Source: Bacteroidales bacterium UBA5219 (GTDB lineage Bacteria > Bacteroidota > Bacteroidia > Bacteroidales > ML635J-15). Taken from it: DNA of 5,862 bases. The first letter of the stretch is position 1. Each line of letters starts with the position of its first letter. Shown here piece by piece: positions 1-5,842 of the stretch. A model generated the notes under the pieces. It did no database searches and was not told the DNA's origin. It saw nothing but the letters and a program-made list of their open reading frames with translations. Both the position numbers and the translations under genes were made by a program. The stretch covers positions 1-5,862 of the forward strand of contig DHVB01000091.1 in the NCBI GenBank assembly GCA_002412425.1. The letters are read 5' to 3'.

Positions 1-72
1 TTGAATTTAACGAATATCCCTAATAAGTTAAAAAAGATTTTTATAATATTATGGCTTTTGCCTGACTGATTT

Positions 73-363
73 CTAATCAATTGCTGCTTTAAGCCCCTTG
101 TTTACAAGGCTTTGTTTCAAAGGCTTTAATGATTTATAATCACCTTTTTTCACATCACATTTTCCTTTAAAGTGAGTTATAAAAGCACATTGTTCGGCTT
201 GGACAAAATCATGCTCACAGATTTCTATTAAACAAGAAATCACATAATCAAAAGTATTTATATCATCATTATATAATATTAAATGACGATTTTTATTTGT
301 CCCTACCCCCTGTGATATTTCTTCACGCTCTAGTGGGTTTAACATTTTTTGATTTTCTTCCAT
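73..363 (-). CDS. clpS: ATP-dependent Clp protease adaptor protein ClpS
   Basis: ClpS is a small cytoplasmic adaptor that binds proteins with destabilising N-terminal residues (N-degrons) and hands them to the AAA+ unfoldase ClpA or ClpC of the Clp protease. With the ATG at 363 the product has 96 residues: a flexible N-terminal extension (about 1-25), then the compact ClpS core. Seen in the core: LILYNDD at 28-34, whose NDD (32-34) matches the E. coli N34-D35-D36 pocket, and a THFKGK stretch whose H64 matches E. coli H66. The gatekeeper M40 of E. coli aligns with F38, and T38 aligns with N36. A TTG at 370-372 in frame would add three residues, but it lies inside a perfect TAnnTTTG box, so ATG 363 is preferred. 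The gene lies 137 nt downstream of the OmpA-type gene on the same strand and appears to have its own promoter. Family assignment is secure; substrate preference is not known. Confidence 0.95.
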   Translation of the reverse strand: MEENQKMLNPLEREEISQGVGTNKNRHLILYNDDINTFDYVISCLIEICEHDFVQAEQCAFITHFKGKCDVKKGDYKSLKPLKQSLVNKGLKAAID

Positions 364-369
364 ATAATG

Positions 370-377
370 CAAAAGTA
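370..377 (-). promoter_or_regulatory. Candidate -7 box of the clpS promoter
   Basis: On the minus strand this reads TACTTTTG, an exact match to the Bacteroidota -7 consensus TAnnTTTG, and it ends seven bases before the clpS ATG. The -33 element is poor: only TTTA-like sequences occur at about the right distance. If transcription begins four to seven bases after the box, the mRNA would be leaderless or have only a few untranslated bases. The position also argues against the upstream TTG start. Confidence 0.5.
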
Positions 378-474
378 ATCAATTAAAATGACATAAAGCT
401 AAATAAAAAATTTTAGAAAGCCTATTTTATAAAATATGCACAATTTCACTAACCAACTAAATAAAACTCTCTAT

Positions 475-500
475 AAAAAAAACGTTTTACACAATAAAAC
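475..500 (-). terminator. Weak intrinsic terminator after the OmpA-type gene
   Basis: Directly after the TAG stop (501-503) the minus-strand transcript has a perfect 6-bp stem, GUUUUA (500-495) pairing with UAAAAC (489-484), around a 5-nt loop, then one G and eight U (482-475). The stem has only two G-C pairs, so it would be weak, but its position against the stop codon and the U-tract support a terminator separating this gene from clpS. Confidence 0.5.
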
Positions 501-2717
501 CTAGAGCATTACTATAGTTTTTTTAACTTCAAATCCTTCAGGCACTATTACGGGTTTTACTATTATTACAGGACTGCCTTGTTTAATAACTTCAAATAGC
601 ACAACTCTATTAAGATGTCTAATTGTATCATCATCAACATCTATTGTTTGTGGTTGTGATTTTCCGTGATAAGTTATTTTGAGTTGAGATTTTTTTACAC
701 CTTTATTCATCAAATATTTTTGAACCGATTCTGCTCTTCTTTTGCTTAACCCCATATTATATTCATCAGTACCATAATGGTCGGTATGTCCAGAAATTTG
801 CAATTCTGCTTCAGGGTTTGCTTTAAGCCAGTTTGCTAATTCATCTAAATTAGAATAGTATTGAGACTTAACATTAGATTTATCGAAGTCAAAAAATACA
901 TTTTCTATATACAATACAGCTTCTATGTCGTCTGCTTGCAATGTTTTTTCACCATTATCTTCTAGATTTTCTGCAATGGATTTTTTATCATCATTGTCTT
1001 TTGGTTTTTCAGCAGGTATTTTTTCATCTATATTATCTTCTGGAGTTTCTGCAATAAGCTCGTCTTTAAGTGTTACAATTATTTCATCTAGTTGGATATT
1101 CCAGTTATCGCCATCAGACACATCGATTTGTTTAGAAGTTTGGTATTCATCATTTATATAAATAGCTATATCATAATTGCCTTGCTCAACATTTTCAAAC
1201 AAGTATTTTCCATCTTCATCAACTTTTGTACGAGCAGTTTCTGTTTTATCTTCACTATTAATTAATCTTACTTGCACTTGTTGTAATTTTTCAGCATCTT
1301 CAGGGTTCAATGTTACTATTCCTCTAATTTCAGCCAATTCAGGCACAAGTTCTCTTATAAGTGAAATACAATCGCAGTTTCCTACCCCTTCTCTTCTTTT
1401 GTTGTCATTCACAGGACAAAAAGCAAATACTTTACCATTTTCGACTATATATCCCATATCATTACCTGATGTACTAAATGGGAAACCAAGATTTTGAGCT
1501 TTAGTCCAAGACTGAGATTGACTATCAAAATTAGAATAAAACACATCAAAACCTCCAATATTTGTATGCCCTTCAGAACTAAAATACAAAGCATTTCCAT
1601 GATTCATTATATATGGCATTTCTTCGTTATATTTTGTATTTATATTCTCTCCTAAATTTACAGGTTTTTTCCACTTTCCTTCATCATCTCTATCACTATA
1701 CCAAATATCTAAACCGCCATATCCGCCTTTTCGCATACTAGCAAAATAAATACGTGAACCATCTGGTAATATTGTAGCATGAGATTCCCATTTTCTAGTA
1801 TTAAGTTTTTTAACTTTTTTTGCAGGTTGATATTTTCCATTTTCAAATTTACTCATGTAAATATCACCATTATCATTTTTATCTACAATTAAATAAAGTT
1901 CAGAGCCATCGGCAGTAACAGTAACAGGCACATGAGGATATTTAATTTGCAAATCGGCTTCAATAGATTGTGGCGAATGAAAACTACCTCCTACATTATC
2001 TCTCACAGCCATATATACTGCGTCTAATTCAACCACGTCTGTATATGATGCTTTCCAATTAATATCTGGTGGAAAAACATTATTCTTACCATTAGTAAAA
2101 ATTAATCTATTTGTAGCTTCTGCTAAAACTGGACAACGTAAATGTCCTTCTTCAACTCCTTCTATTTCAATTTTTTCCAAACTCATTCTACGATAGTCAA
2201 TTTCTTCTTGTGCATCTTTACAAGTTTGAATTTCTCTATCTACATTGATTGAATTAAAATATTTTTTTTCTTTTTTTGTTTGTAACGTTTTATATTCTTT
2301 AAAAGCTATTATAGCTTCATCATAGTCGCCACTCAAACGATAAGCAACACCTAAATAATACCACGAAATTACAGGAGCTTTTTTTTCAGAATAAGAATTT
2401 TTATATTTCTCACTTACATTATTCGAAGCTAACCTTAAATAATATATTGCACCTTGCACATCTTGCTCTTTTTCAGAACTCAATAAACAATAACCTAATT
2501 TATATGCACAATTAAAATGATTAGGTTCAGCCTCATATATTTCTTTATAAATTTTTCCAGCATCAAAATACTTAGTGCTTACCAACAAATTTTCAGCTTC
2601 TTTCCATTTTTTTCCATTTGATGGTGTTCCTGCAGAAAAACTTTGACTTGGAACTGCCATTAAAAGTATAAAAACAAACAATTTTAAAGGTACAATTATT
2701 ATAGAAAACTGTTTCAT
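501..2717 (-). CDS. Exported TPR / PD40 beta-propeller / CRD / OmpA-C peptidoglycan-binding protein (PorE-like architecture)
   Basis: A 738-residue envelope protein, probably anchored to peptidoglycan in the periplasm. Residues 1 to about 29 are a signal peptide (Lys-containing start, hydrophobic core 5-22, Ser/Ala-rich exit). There is no lipobox cysteine, so signal peptidase I processing is expected. Residues 37-148 hold TPR-like helices, the clearest at 117-148. About 193-440 form a PD40/WD40-like beta-propeller, with blades such as LPDGSRIYFAS (317-327) followed by GGLDIWYS (334-341), and GNALYFSS (374-381) followed by GGFDVFYS (388-395). About 462-535 is a carboxypeptidase-regulatory-like beta-sandwich. 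An acidic linker with three 13-residue repeats follows (555-593), then an OmpA-C domain (604-710) with FFDFDKS, SGHTD (D646) and NxxLSxxRA (R661), the Asp and Arg that bind diaminopimelate in this family. A 28-residue tail, rich in Val, Ile and Lys, follows. The domain order is that of PorE of the type IX secretion system, but that protein is a lipoprotein and many Bacteroidota paralogues share the order, so a T9SS role is only a possibility. It is transcribed divergently from iorA. Confidence 0.9.
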   Translation of the reverse strand: MKQFSIIIVPLKLFVFILLMAVPSQSFSAGTPSNGKKWKEAENLLVSTKYFDAGKIYKEIYEAEPNHFNCAYKLGYCLLSSEKEQDVQGAIYYLRLASNNVSEKYKNSYSEKKAPVISWYYLGVAYRLSGDYDEAIIAFKEYKTLQTKKEKKYFNSINVDREIQTCKDAQEEIDYRRMSLEKIEIEGVEEGHLRCPVLAEATNRLIFTNGKNNVFPPDINWKASYTDVVELDAVYMAVRDNVGGSFHSPQSIEADLQIKYPHVPVTVTADGSELYLIVDKNDNGDIYMSKFENGKYQPAKKVKKLNTRKWESHATILPDGSRIYFASMRKGGYGGLDIWYSDRDDEGKWKKPVNLGENINTKYNEEMPYIMNHGNALYFSSEGHTNIGGFDVFYSNFDSQSQSWTKAQNLGFPFSTSGNDMGYIVENGKVFAFCPVNDNKRREGVGNCDCISLIRELVPELAEIRGIVTLNPEDAEKLQQVQVRLINSEDKTETARTKVDEDGKYLFENVEQGNYDIAIYINDEYQTSKQIDVSDGDNWNIQLDEIIVTLKDELIAETPEDNIDEKIPAEKPKDNDDKKSIAENLEDNGEKTLQADDIEAVLYIENVFFDFDKSNVKSQYYSNLDELANWLKANPEAELQISGHTDHYGTDEYNMGLSKRRAESVQKYLMNKGVKKSQLKITYHGKSQPQTIDVDDDTIRHLNRVVLFEVIKQGSPVIIVKPVIVPEGFEVKKTIVML
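939..1055 (-). repeat. Three tandem 39-bp repeats coding a 13-residue acidic linker repeat
   Basis: Residues 555-593 of the OmpA-type protein are three consecutive 13-residue units: IAETPEDNIDEKI, PAEKPKDNDDKKS and IAENLEDNGEKTL. They share the pattern x-A-E-x-P/L-E/K-D-N-x-D/E-E/K. The DNA units 1017-1055, 978-1016 and 939-977 are also alike, the first and third most of all, especially in their right halves, so the array arose by in-frame duplication. It lies between the CRD-like domain and the OmpA-C domain and is probably a flexible charged spacer. Confidence 0.8.
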
Positions 2718-2757
2718 AATTTATATTTTATTATTATAAACATATAAAAATTAACTA

Positions 2758-2765
2758 CAAATATA
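2758..2765 (-). promoter_or_regulatory. Candidate -7 box of the OmpA-type gene promoter
   Basis: The minus strand reads TATATTTG, an exact TAnnTTTG match, 40 bases upstream of the ATG at 2717, giving a leader of roughly 35 nt. No clear TTTG is seen at -33. Instead, upstream of it lie a T8 run (2768-2775) and an A8 run (2787-2794), which may serve as an A/T-rich upstream element. The start codon has no Shine-Dalgarno sequence, as is usual in this phylum. Confidence 0.5.
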
Positions 2766-2824
2766 ACTTTTTTTTATTATTTCATTAAAAAAAAGCATTA
2801 AAATATACACTAATCATAAAAACA

Positions 2825-2867
2825 TTGTAATAAACATGTAATTAAAGTGTAATAAATTGTATTAAAA
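2825..2867. repeat. Four direct repeats of about 10-11 bp phased with the DNA helix
   Basis: Four near-identical units follow one another: TTGTAATAAA (2825), ATGTAATTAAA (2836), GTGTAATAAA (2847) and TTGTATTAAAA (2857). Start-to-start distances are 11, 11 and 10 bp, about one helical turn, so the TGTA cores face the same side of the DNA. They lie between the two divergent candidate promoters, about 65-105 bp upstream of the iorA -7 box. They could be an array of regulator sites or a phased A-tract bend. Low sequence complexity makes chance similarity possible. Confidence 0.45.
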
Positions 2868-2887
2868 TATGTTTTTCAAACATATTT
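2865..2887. promoter_or_regulatory. Perfect 10-bp inverted repeat, candidate operator upstream of iorA
   Basis: AAATATGTTT (2865-2874) and AAACATATTT (2878-2887) are exact reverse complements separated by TTC. The centre is about 68 bp upstream of the expected iorA transcription start, a usual position for an activator site. It is not followed by a T-tract on either strand, which argues against a terminator. A dimeric regulator of amino-acid catabolism is a reasonable guess, but nothing in the window identifies it. Confidence 0.45.
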
Positions 2888-2909
2888 CAAAAATAGCTTT
2901 TAATATATT

Positions 2910-2939
2910 TTTGTTTTAAAAAATAATTTCTTATTTTCG
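2910..2939 (+). promoter_or_regulatory. Candidate iorAB promoter
   Basis: TTTG (2910-2913) and TATTTTCG (2932-2939, one mismatch to TAnnTTTG) are separated by 18 bp, fitting the Bacteroidota -33/-7 pattern. Transcription would begin near 2944, giving a leader of about 25 nt to the ATG at 2970. An exact TAnnTTTG (TATTTTTG) also occurs at 2906-2913 and could be a second -7 box, though its -33 region is poor. Confidence 0.5.
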
Positions 2940-2969
2940 TACAGTTGAAAATAAAATAAAGATATACAT

Positions 2970-4571
2970 ATGCAAAAATTACTATTATTAGGAGACGAAG
3001 CTATTGCTCAAGGAGCGATAGACGGTGGAATTTCGGGATTTTATGCCTATCCAGGCACACCATCTACTGAAATTATGGAATATGCACAAAAATCAAAAGA
3101 AGTTGCTCAAAAAGGGATACATTGCAAATGGTCTGCCAATGAAAAAACAGCAATGGAGGCTGCCATTGGAATGTCTTATACTGGTAAAAGAGCAATGGTA
3201 CAAATGAAGCATGTGGGGATGAACGTTGCAGCAGATCCTTTTTTAAACTCTTCAATAACTGGTGTTAATGGAGGTTTGATTGTTGTTGCTGCTGATGACC
3301 CATCAATGCACTCTTCACAAAACGAACAAGATTCGAGATTTTATGGAGATTTTGCATTAGTTCCAATATTAGAACCAAGTAACCAACAAGAAGCTTATGA
3401 AATGACGAAAAATGGATTCGAACTATCAGAAAAATTCAATGTGCCAATAGTGCTTAGAGTTACTACGAGATTAGCTCACTCACGTGCAGACATAAAGTTG
3501 GGGGATAAAAAAGAACAATTAAAAGTAAAATTACCTGAAGATCCTCGCCAATATGTACTGTTACCTGGTATTGCTCGTAGAAATTACAAGAAGCTTTTAG
3601 AAATGCAAAGCTCTATACAGCAAGCATCTAACGATTCTATATACAACCGCTATATTGATGGTAACAATAAAAAAATTGGTATAGTTGCTTGTGGTATTGG
3701 CTTTAACTACTTAATGGAGAATTTTGATGGCGAATGTCCTTATCCAGTAGTTAAAGTTTCACAATATCCTATACCAAAAAATCACATTCAAAAATTACGC
3801 AAAGAGTGTGAAAGTATTTTAGTCTTAGAAGATGGCTACCCATTTGTTGAAAAACAATTAAAAAGTTTCTTTGATGAAGGTATAAAAATTATGGGTCGCT
3901 TAGATGGAAGCTTACCAAGAGATGGAGAATTAAATCCAAATATTGTTGCTAAAGCTTTAGGTATTAAAGATTCTGAAACACTACAAATTCCTGAAGTTGT
4001 TAAAATGCGTCCACCATCACTATGCCAAGGTTGCGGTCATAGAGATGTTTACGAAGCTTTAAATATTGCTCTAGAAGATTACGAAAAAGGTAGAGTTTTT
4101 GCTGATATTGGTTGCTACACTTTAGGAGCTTTACCACCATTTAATACTGTAAATTCTTGTGTTGATATGGGAGCTTCTATTACAATGGCAATTGGAGCAT
4201 CTGATGCAGGATTGATTCCAGCAGTTGCAGTAATTGGAGACTCAACTTTCACTCATTCGGGCATGACAGGCTTGTTAGATGCTGTAATAAAAAACTCTCC
4301 TATTTTAGTTTTGATTTCTGATAATTTTACAACAGGAATGACAGGCGGACAGGACTCTGCTGCTAAAAACAGAATAGTTGACATTTGCAAAGGTATAGGC
4401 GTTGATCCAGATCATTTAAGAACTATAGTGCCTTTAAAAAGCAATTACGAAAAAAACTTAGCAATAATTAAAGAAGAATTAGCATATAATGGATTGTCTG
4501 TTGTTGTTGCACAGCGAGAGTGTATTCAAACAGCAAAAAGAGGTAGAAAACAACAGGCTAAAAACAAATAA
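2970..4571 (+). CDS. iorA: Indolepyruvate ferredoxin oxidoreductase, alpha subunit, lacking the C-terminal ferredoxin domain
   Basis: This thiamine-diphosphate (TPP) subunit of the cytoplasmic IorAB complex converts aryl pyruvates (indolepyruvate, phenylpyruvate, 4-hydroxyphenylpyruvate) plus CoA to aryl-acetyl-CoA and CO2 while reducing an electron carrier. The N-terminal pyrimidine-type domain shows GDEAIAQGA (8-16), YPGTPSTE (27-34) and SANEKTAME (55-63), where E58 is the expected TPP-activating Glu. The C-terminal TPP-binding domain shows CQGCGH (352-357), DIGCYTLGALPP (379-390), the GDS...DN cofactor motif (423-452) and MTGGQ (457-461). The protein has 533 residues against roughly 600-650 for archaeal and clostridial IorA. 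It ends in a basic tail just after RECIQ, where the two-[4Fe-4S] ferredoxin domain would start. C352, C355, C382 and C518 could still bind one proximal cluster, as in two-subunit 2-oxoacid oxidoreductases. To my recollection IorA of about 530 residues is normal in Bacteroidota, so this is probably a lineage form and not a truncation. iorB follows after 12 nt. Confidence 0.95.
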   Translation: MQKLLLLGDEAIAQGAIDGGISGFYAYPGTPSTEIMEYAQKSKEVAQKGIHCKWSANEKTAMEAAIGMSYTGKRAMVQMKHVGMNVAADPFLNSSITGVNGGLIVVAADDPSMHSSQNEQDSRFYGDFALVPILEPSNQQEAYEMTKNGFELSEKFNVPIVLRVTTRLAHSRADIKLGDKKEQLKVKLPEDPRQYVLLPGIARRNYKKLLEMQSSIQQASNDSIYNRYIDGNNKKIGIVACGIGFNYLMENFDGECPYPVVKVSQYPIPKNHIQKLRKECESILVLEDGYPFVEKQLKSFFDEGIKIMGRLDGSLPRDGELNPNIVAKALGIKDSETLQIPEVVKMRPPSLCQGCGHRDVYEALNIALEDYEKGRVFADIGCYTLGALPPFNTVNSCVDMGASITMAIGASDAGLIPAVAVIGDSTFTHSGMTGLLDAVIKNSPILVLISDNFTTGMTGGQDSAAKNRIVDICKGIGVDPDHLRTIVPLKSNYEKNLAIIKEELAYNGLSVVVAQRECIQTAKRGRKQQAKNK

Positions 4572-4583
4572 AAATTTACGAAC

Positions 4584-5168
4584 ATGAAAAAAGACATAAT
4601 TTTAGCAGGCGTAGGCGGACAAGGAATTTTAACAATTGCTGCCATTATCGGTTCAACTGCAGTAAAGAAAAACTTATATTTAAAACAAGCTGAGGTTCAT
4701 GGAATGAGCCAACGCGGCGGTGATGTTCAATCTCATTTAAGAATTTCGGATAAACCAATTTATTCTGACTTAATTGCAAAAGGTAGTGCAGATATGATTT
4801 TATCAGTAGAACCAATGGAATCTTTAAGGTATTTACCTTTCCTAAAAAAAGATGGCTATGTTATTACAAGCACATTTACTTTTAAAAATATTCCAAATTA
4901 TCCAGAAGATGAAGAAGTTTATGCCGAAATTGATAAACTTCCAAACAAAATTGCTTTAGATGCCGAACAAATAGCCAAAGATATAGAAAACCCTAGAGCT
5001 TCTAACGTTGTTGTATTGGGAGCTGCTGCTCCGTTTTTAGGTTTTACCATAGAAGAACTTGAAGGTGGAATAAAAGATTTATTTGGTAATAAAGGCGACG
5101 ATGTTGTAGAATCAAATATTAAAGCATTACATGCAGGATATAATTTTGCAAAATCAAAAATAAAATAG
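4584..5168 (+). CDS. iorB: Indolepyruvate ferredoxin oxidoreductase, beta subunit
   Basis: The 194-residue partner of IorA belongs to the gamma-type domain family of pyruvate/2-oxoacid:ferredoxin oxidoreductases, which completes the active complex and probably contributes to CoA binding. Family marks are the N-terminal GVGGQGILT (9-17), QAEVHGMSQRGG (35-46) with the following VQSHLR, and the late SNVVVLGAAAP stretch (140-150). The length is usual for a stand-alone IorB. The protein has no cysteine at all, so it binds no Fe-S cluster. The start lies 12 nt after the iorA stop without a Shine-Dalgarno sequence, so the two genes are surely one operon, and a strong terminator follows 16 nt after the stop. 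A phenylacetate-CoA ligase gene, a frequent neighbour of iorAB in Bacteroidota, does not follow here. Confidence 0.95.
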   Translation: MKKDIILAGVGGQGILTIAAIIGSTAVKKNLYLKQAEVHGMSQRGGDVQSHLRISDKPIYSDLIAKGSADMILSVEPMESLRYLPFLKKDGYVITSTFTFKNIPNYPEDEEVYAEIDKLPNKIALDAEQIAKDIENPRASNVVVLGAAAPFLGFTIEELEGGIKDLFGNKGDDVVESNIKALHAGYNFAKSKIK

Positions 5169-5184
5169 ATTTTTTCATACAAAT

Positions 5185-5222
5185 AAAAAAGAGGCTGTTT
5201 TTTGAGACAGCCCCTTTTTTTT
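5185..5222. terminator. Bidirectional intrinsic terminator between iorB and the beta-barrel gene
   Basis: The stem is GGCTGT (5193-5198) pairing with ACAGCC (5207-5212) around an 8-nt loop. A further G-C pair follows outside one A-C mismatch, and outer A6/T6 runs extend the pairing. Eight T follow on the plus strand (5215-5222) and six T on the minus strand (complement of 5185-5190). It sits between two convergent genes, 16 nt after the iorB stop and 18 nt after the stop of the minus-strand gene, so it can end both transcripts. Confidence 0.9.
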
Positions 5223-5240
5223 AACTTATAATGTTTTAAA

Positions 5241-5717
5241 CTAGAACGTATATCTTACTGCTAAGGCAACACCCCACCAAAATGGATATTCATAATCACC
5301 TAATAGGTCAAACATAGGACGACTGTCTAAGCTCAATAATATAGGCGCCCCTAATGAATTAAAATCATACTCCAAACCTATTTGACCTCCAACAGCAACA
5401 CCAAGATAATCGTTACCATTTTTTATTTGATAATAACCTATACTTGCACCTGGCCCAACATACCAATTCAATCCTTCAACAATATTCCAATTCCAATGGA
5501 AAATTCCAGATAAATACATTCTGCTATGATTTGAATTTCCACCCCAACCAAAATCTAATTCTAAACGATTTGAGCCAAGTCCTTTTTGATATGAAACTTC
5601 TGCTCCACCTAAACTTCCACCTCCAAATCGTAAACCGATTGCATTAGGGTTTACTTGAGCAGAAGCAAACATACTAAACATTAAAGCAAAAATGCTTACA
5701 AATAAAATCTTTTTCAT
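5241..5717 (-). CDS. Small outer-membrane beta-barrel protein of unknown function
   Basis: A 158-residue protein with a clear signal peptide: MKK, hydrophobic core 4-18, cleavage after FASA at 20/21, leaving an N-terminal Gln. The mature part of about 138 residues is rich in Gly and aromatic residues and shows about eight amphipathic strands (for example 26-33, 38-45, 51-59, 67-77, 84-96, 104-118, 125-132 and 147-158). It ends in Tyr-Thr-Phe, the C-terminal aromatic typical of proteins inserted by the BAM machinery. The size suits an eight-stranded barrel. No catalytic motif or specific family signature is recognised, and the function could be structural, adhesive or a narrow pore. It is convergent with iorB and shares its terminator. 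No good promoter is seen just upstream; the only exact TAnnTTTG on this strand is at 5853-5860, which would give a leader of about 130 nt. Confidence 0.85.
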   Translation of the reverse strand: MKKILFVSIFALMFSMFASAQVNPNAIGLRFGGGSLGGAEVSYQKGLGSNRLELDFGWGGNSNHSRMYLSGIFHWNWNIVEGLNWYVGPGASIGYYQIKNGNDYLGVAVGGQIGLEYDFNSLGAPILLSLDSRPMFDLLGDYEYPFWWGVALAVRYTF

Positions 5718-5777
5718 TAATTAATATTTTAATTTTCCTACTCTTTTCTGGATTTTCGGATACTCCATATAATTAAG

Positions 5778-5805
5778 TGTCCCCTTTTATTAGGACAGTT
5801 TTTTT
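5778..5805 (+). terminator. Terminator-like hairpin with T-tract upstream of the beta-barrel gene
   Basis: TGTCC (5778-5782) pairs with GGACA (5793-5797) around a 10-nt loop, then one G and seven T (5799-5805) follow on the plus strand. The form is that of a weak intrinsic terminator, but no plus-strand gene lies between it and the terminator at 5185-5222. It could instead be a leader structure of the minus-strand gene or a remnant of a transposon end. The assignment is weak. Confidence 0.3.
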
Positions 5806-5842
5806 AATTTGTTAATATTTTATTTTTCAAAGAACTTAAATC

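Noticed and set aside
43..62. Palindrome ATAATATTAT next to GGCTTTTGCC, considered as a clpS terminator
   Set aside because: The GGC/GCC stem has only three pairs, and the T-run on the minus strand lies too far away to form a convincing intrinsic terminator.
1..69. Open plus-strand frame at the left edge, 22 codons with a hydrophobic Ile/Leu/Trp-rich end and a TGA at 67-69
   Set aside because: It could be the last residues of a plus-strand gene convergent with clpS, but it is too short, its composition is what AT-rich DNA gives by chance, and no terminator for it is visible.
925..1497. Two plus-strand open frames (925-1161 and 1177-1497) rich in Ser, Phe and Leu
   Set aside because: They lie antisense within the well-supported OmpA-type gene, and their composition is that of the complement of an acidic, Lys-rich coding sequence.
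2767..2795. C-T8 and A8-G arms forming a 9-bp inverted repeat
   Set aside because: It consists almost wholly of homopolymer runs, which are common in this AT-rich DNA. It is better read as an A/T-rich upstream element than as a specific hairpin.
3025..3255. Short open frames on both strands inside iorA
   Set aside because: They overlap the conserved TPP-domain coding region of iorA and have no recognisable domain or initiation context.
4919..5182. Minus-strand frame overlapping the end of iorB
   Set aside because: It is the antisense of conserved IorB sequence, and its start lies between iorB and the shared terminator without a promoter.
5444..5647. Plus-strand frame inside the beta-barrel gene
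   Set aside because: It is a shadow of a gene with a clear signal peptide and barrel pattern; its own protein is Asn/His/Leu-rich without a motif.
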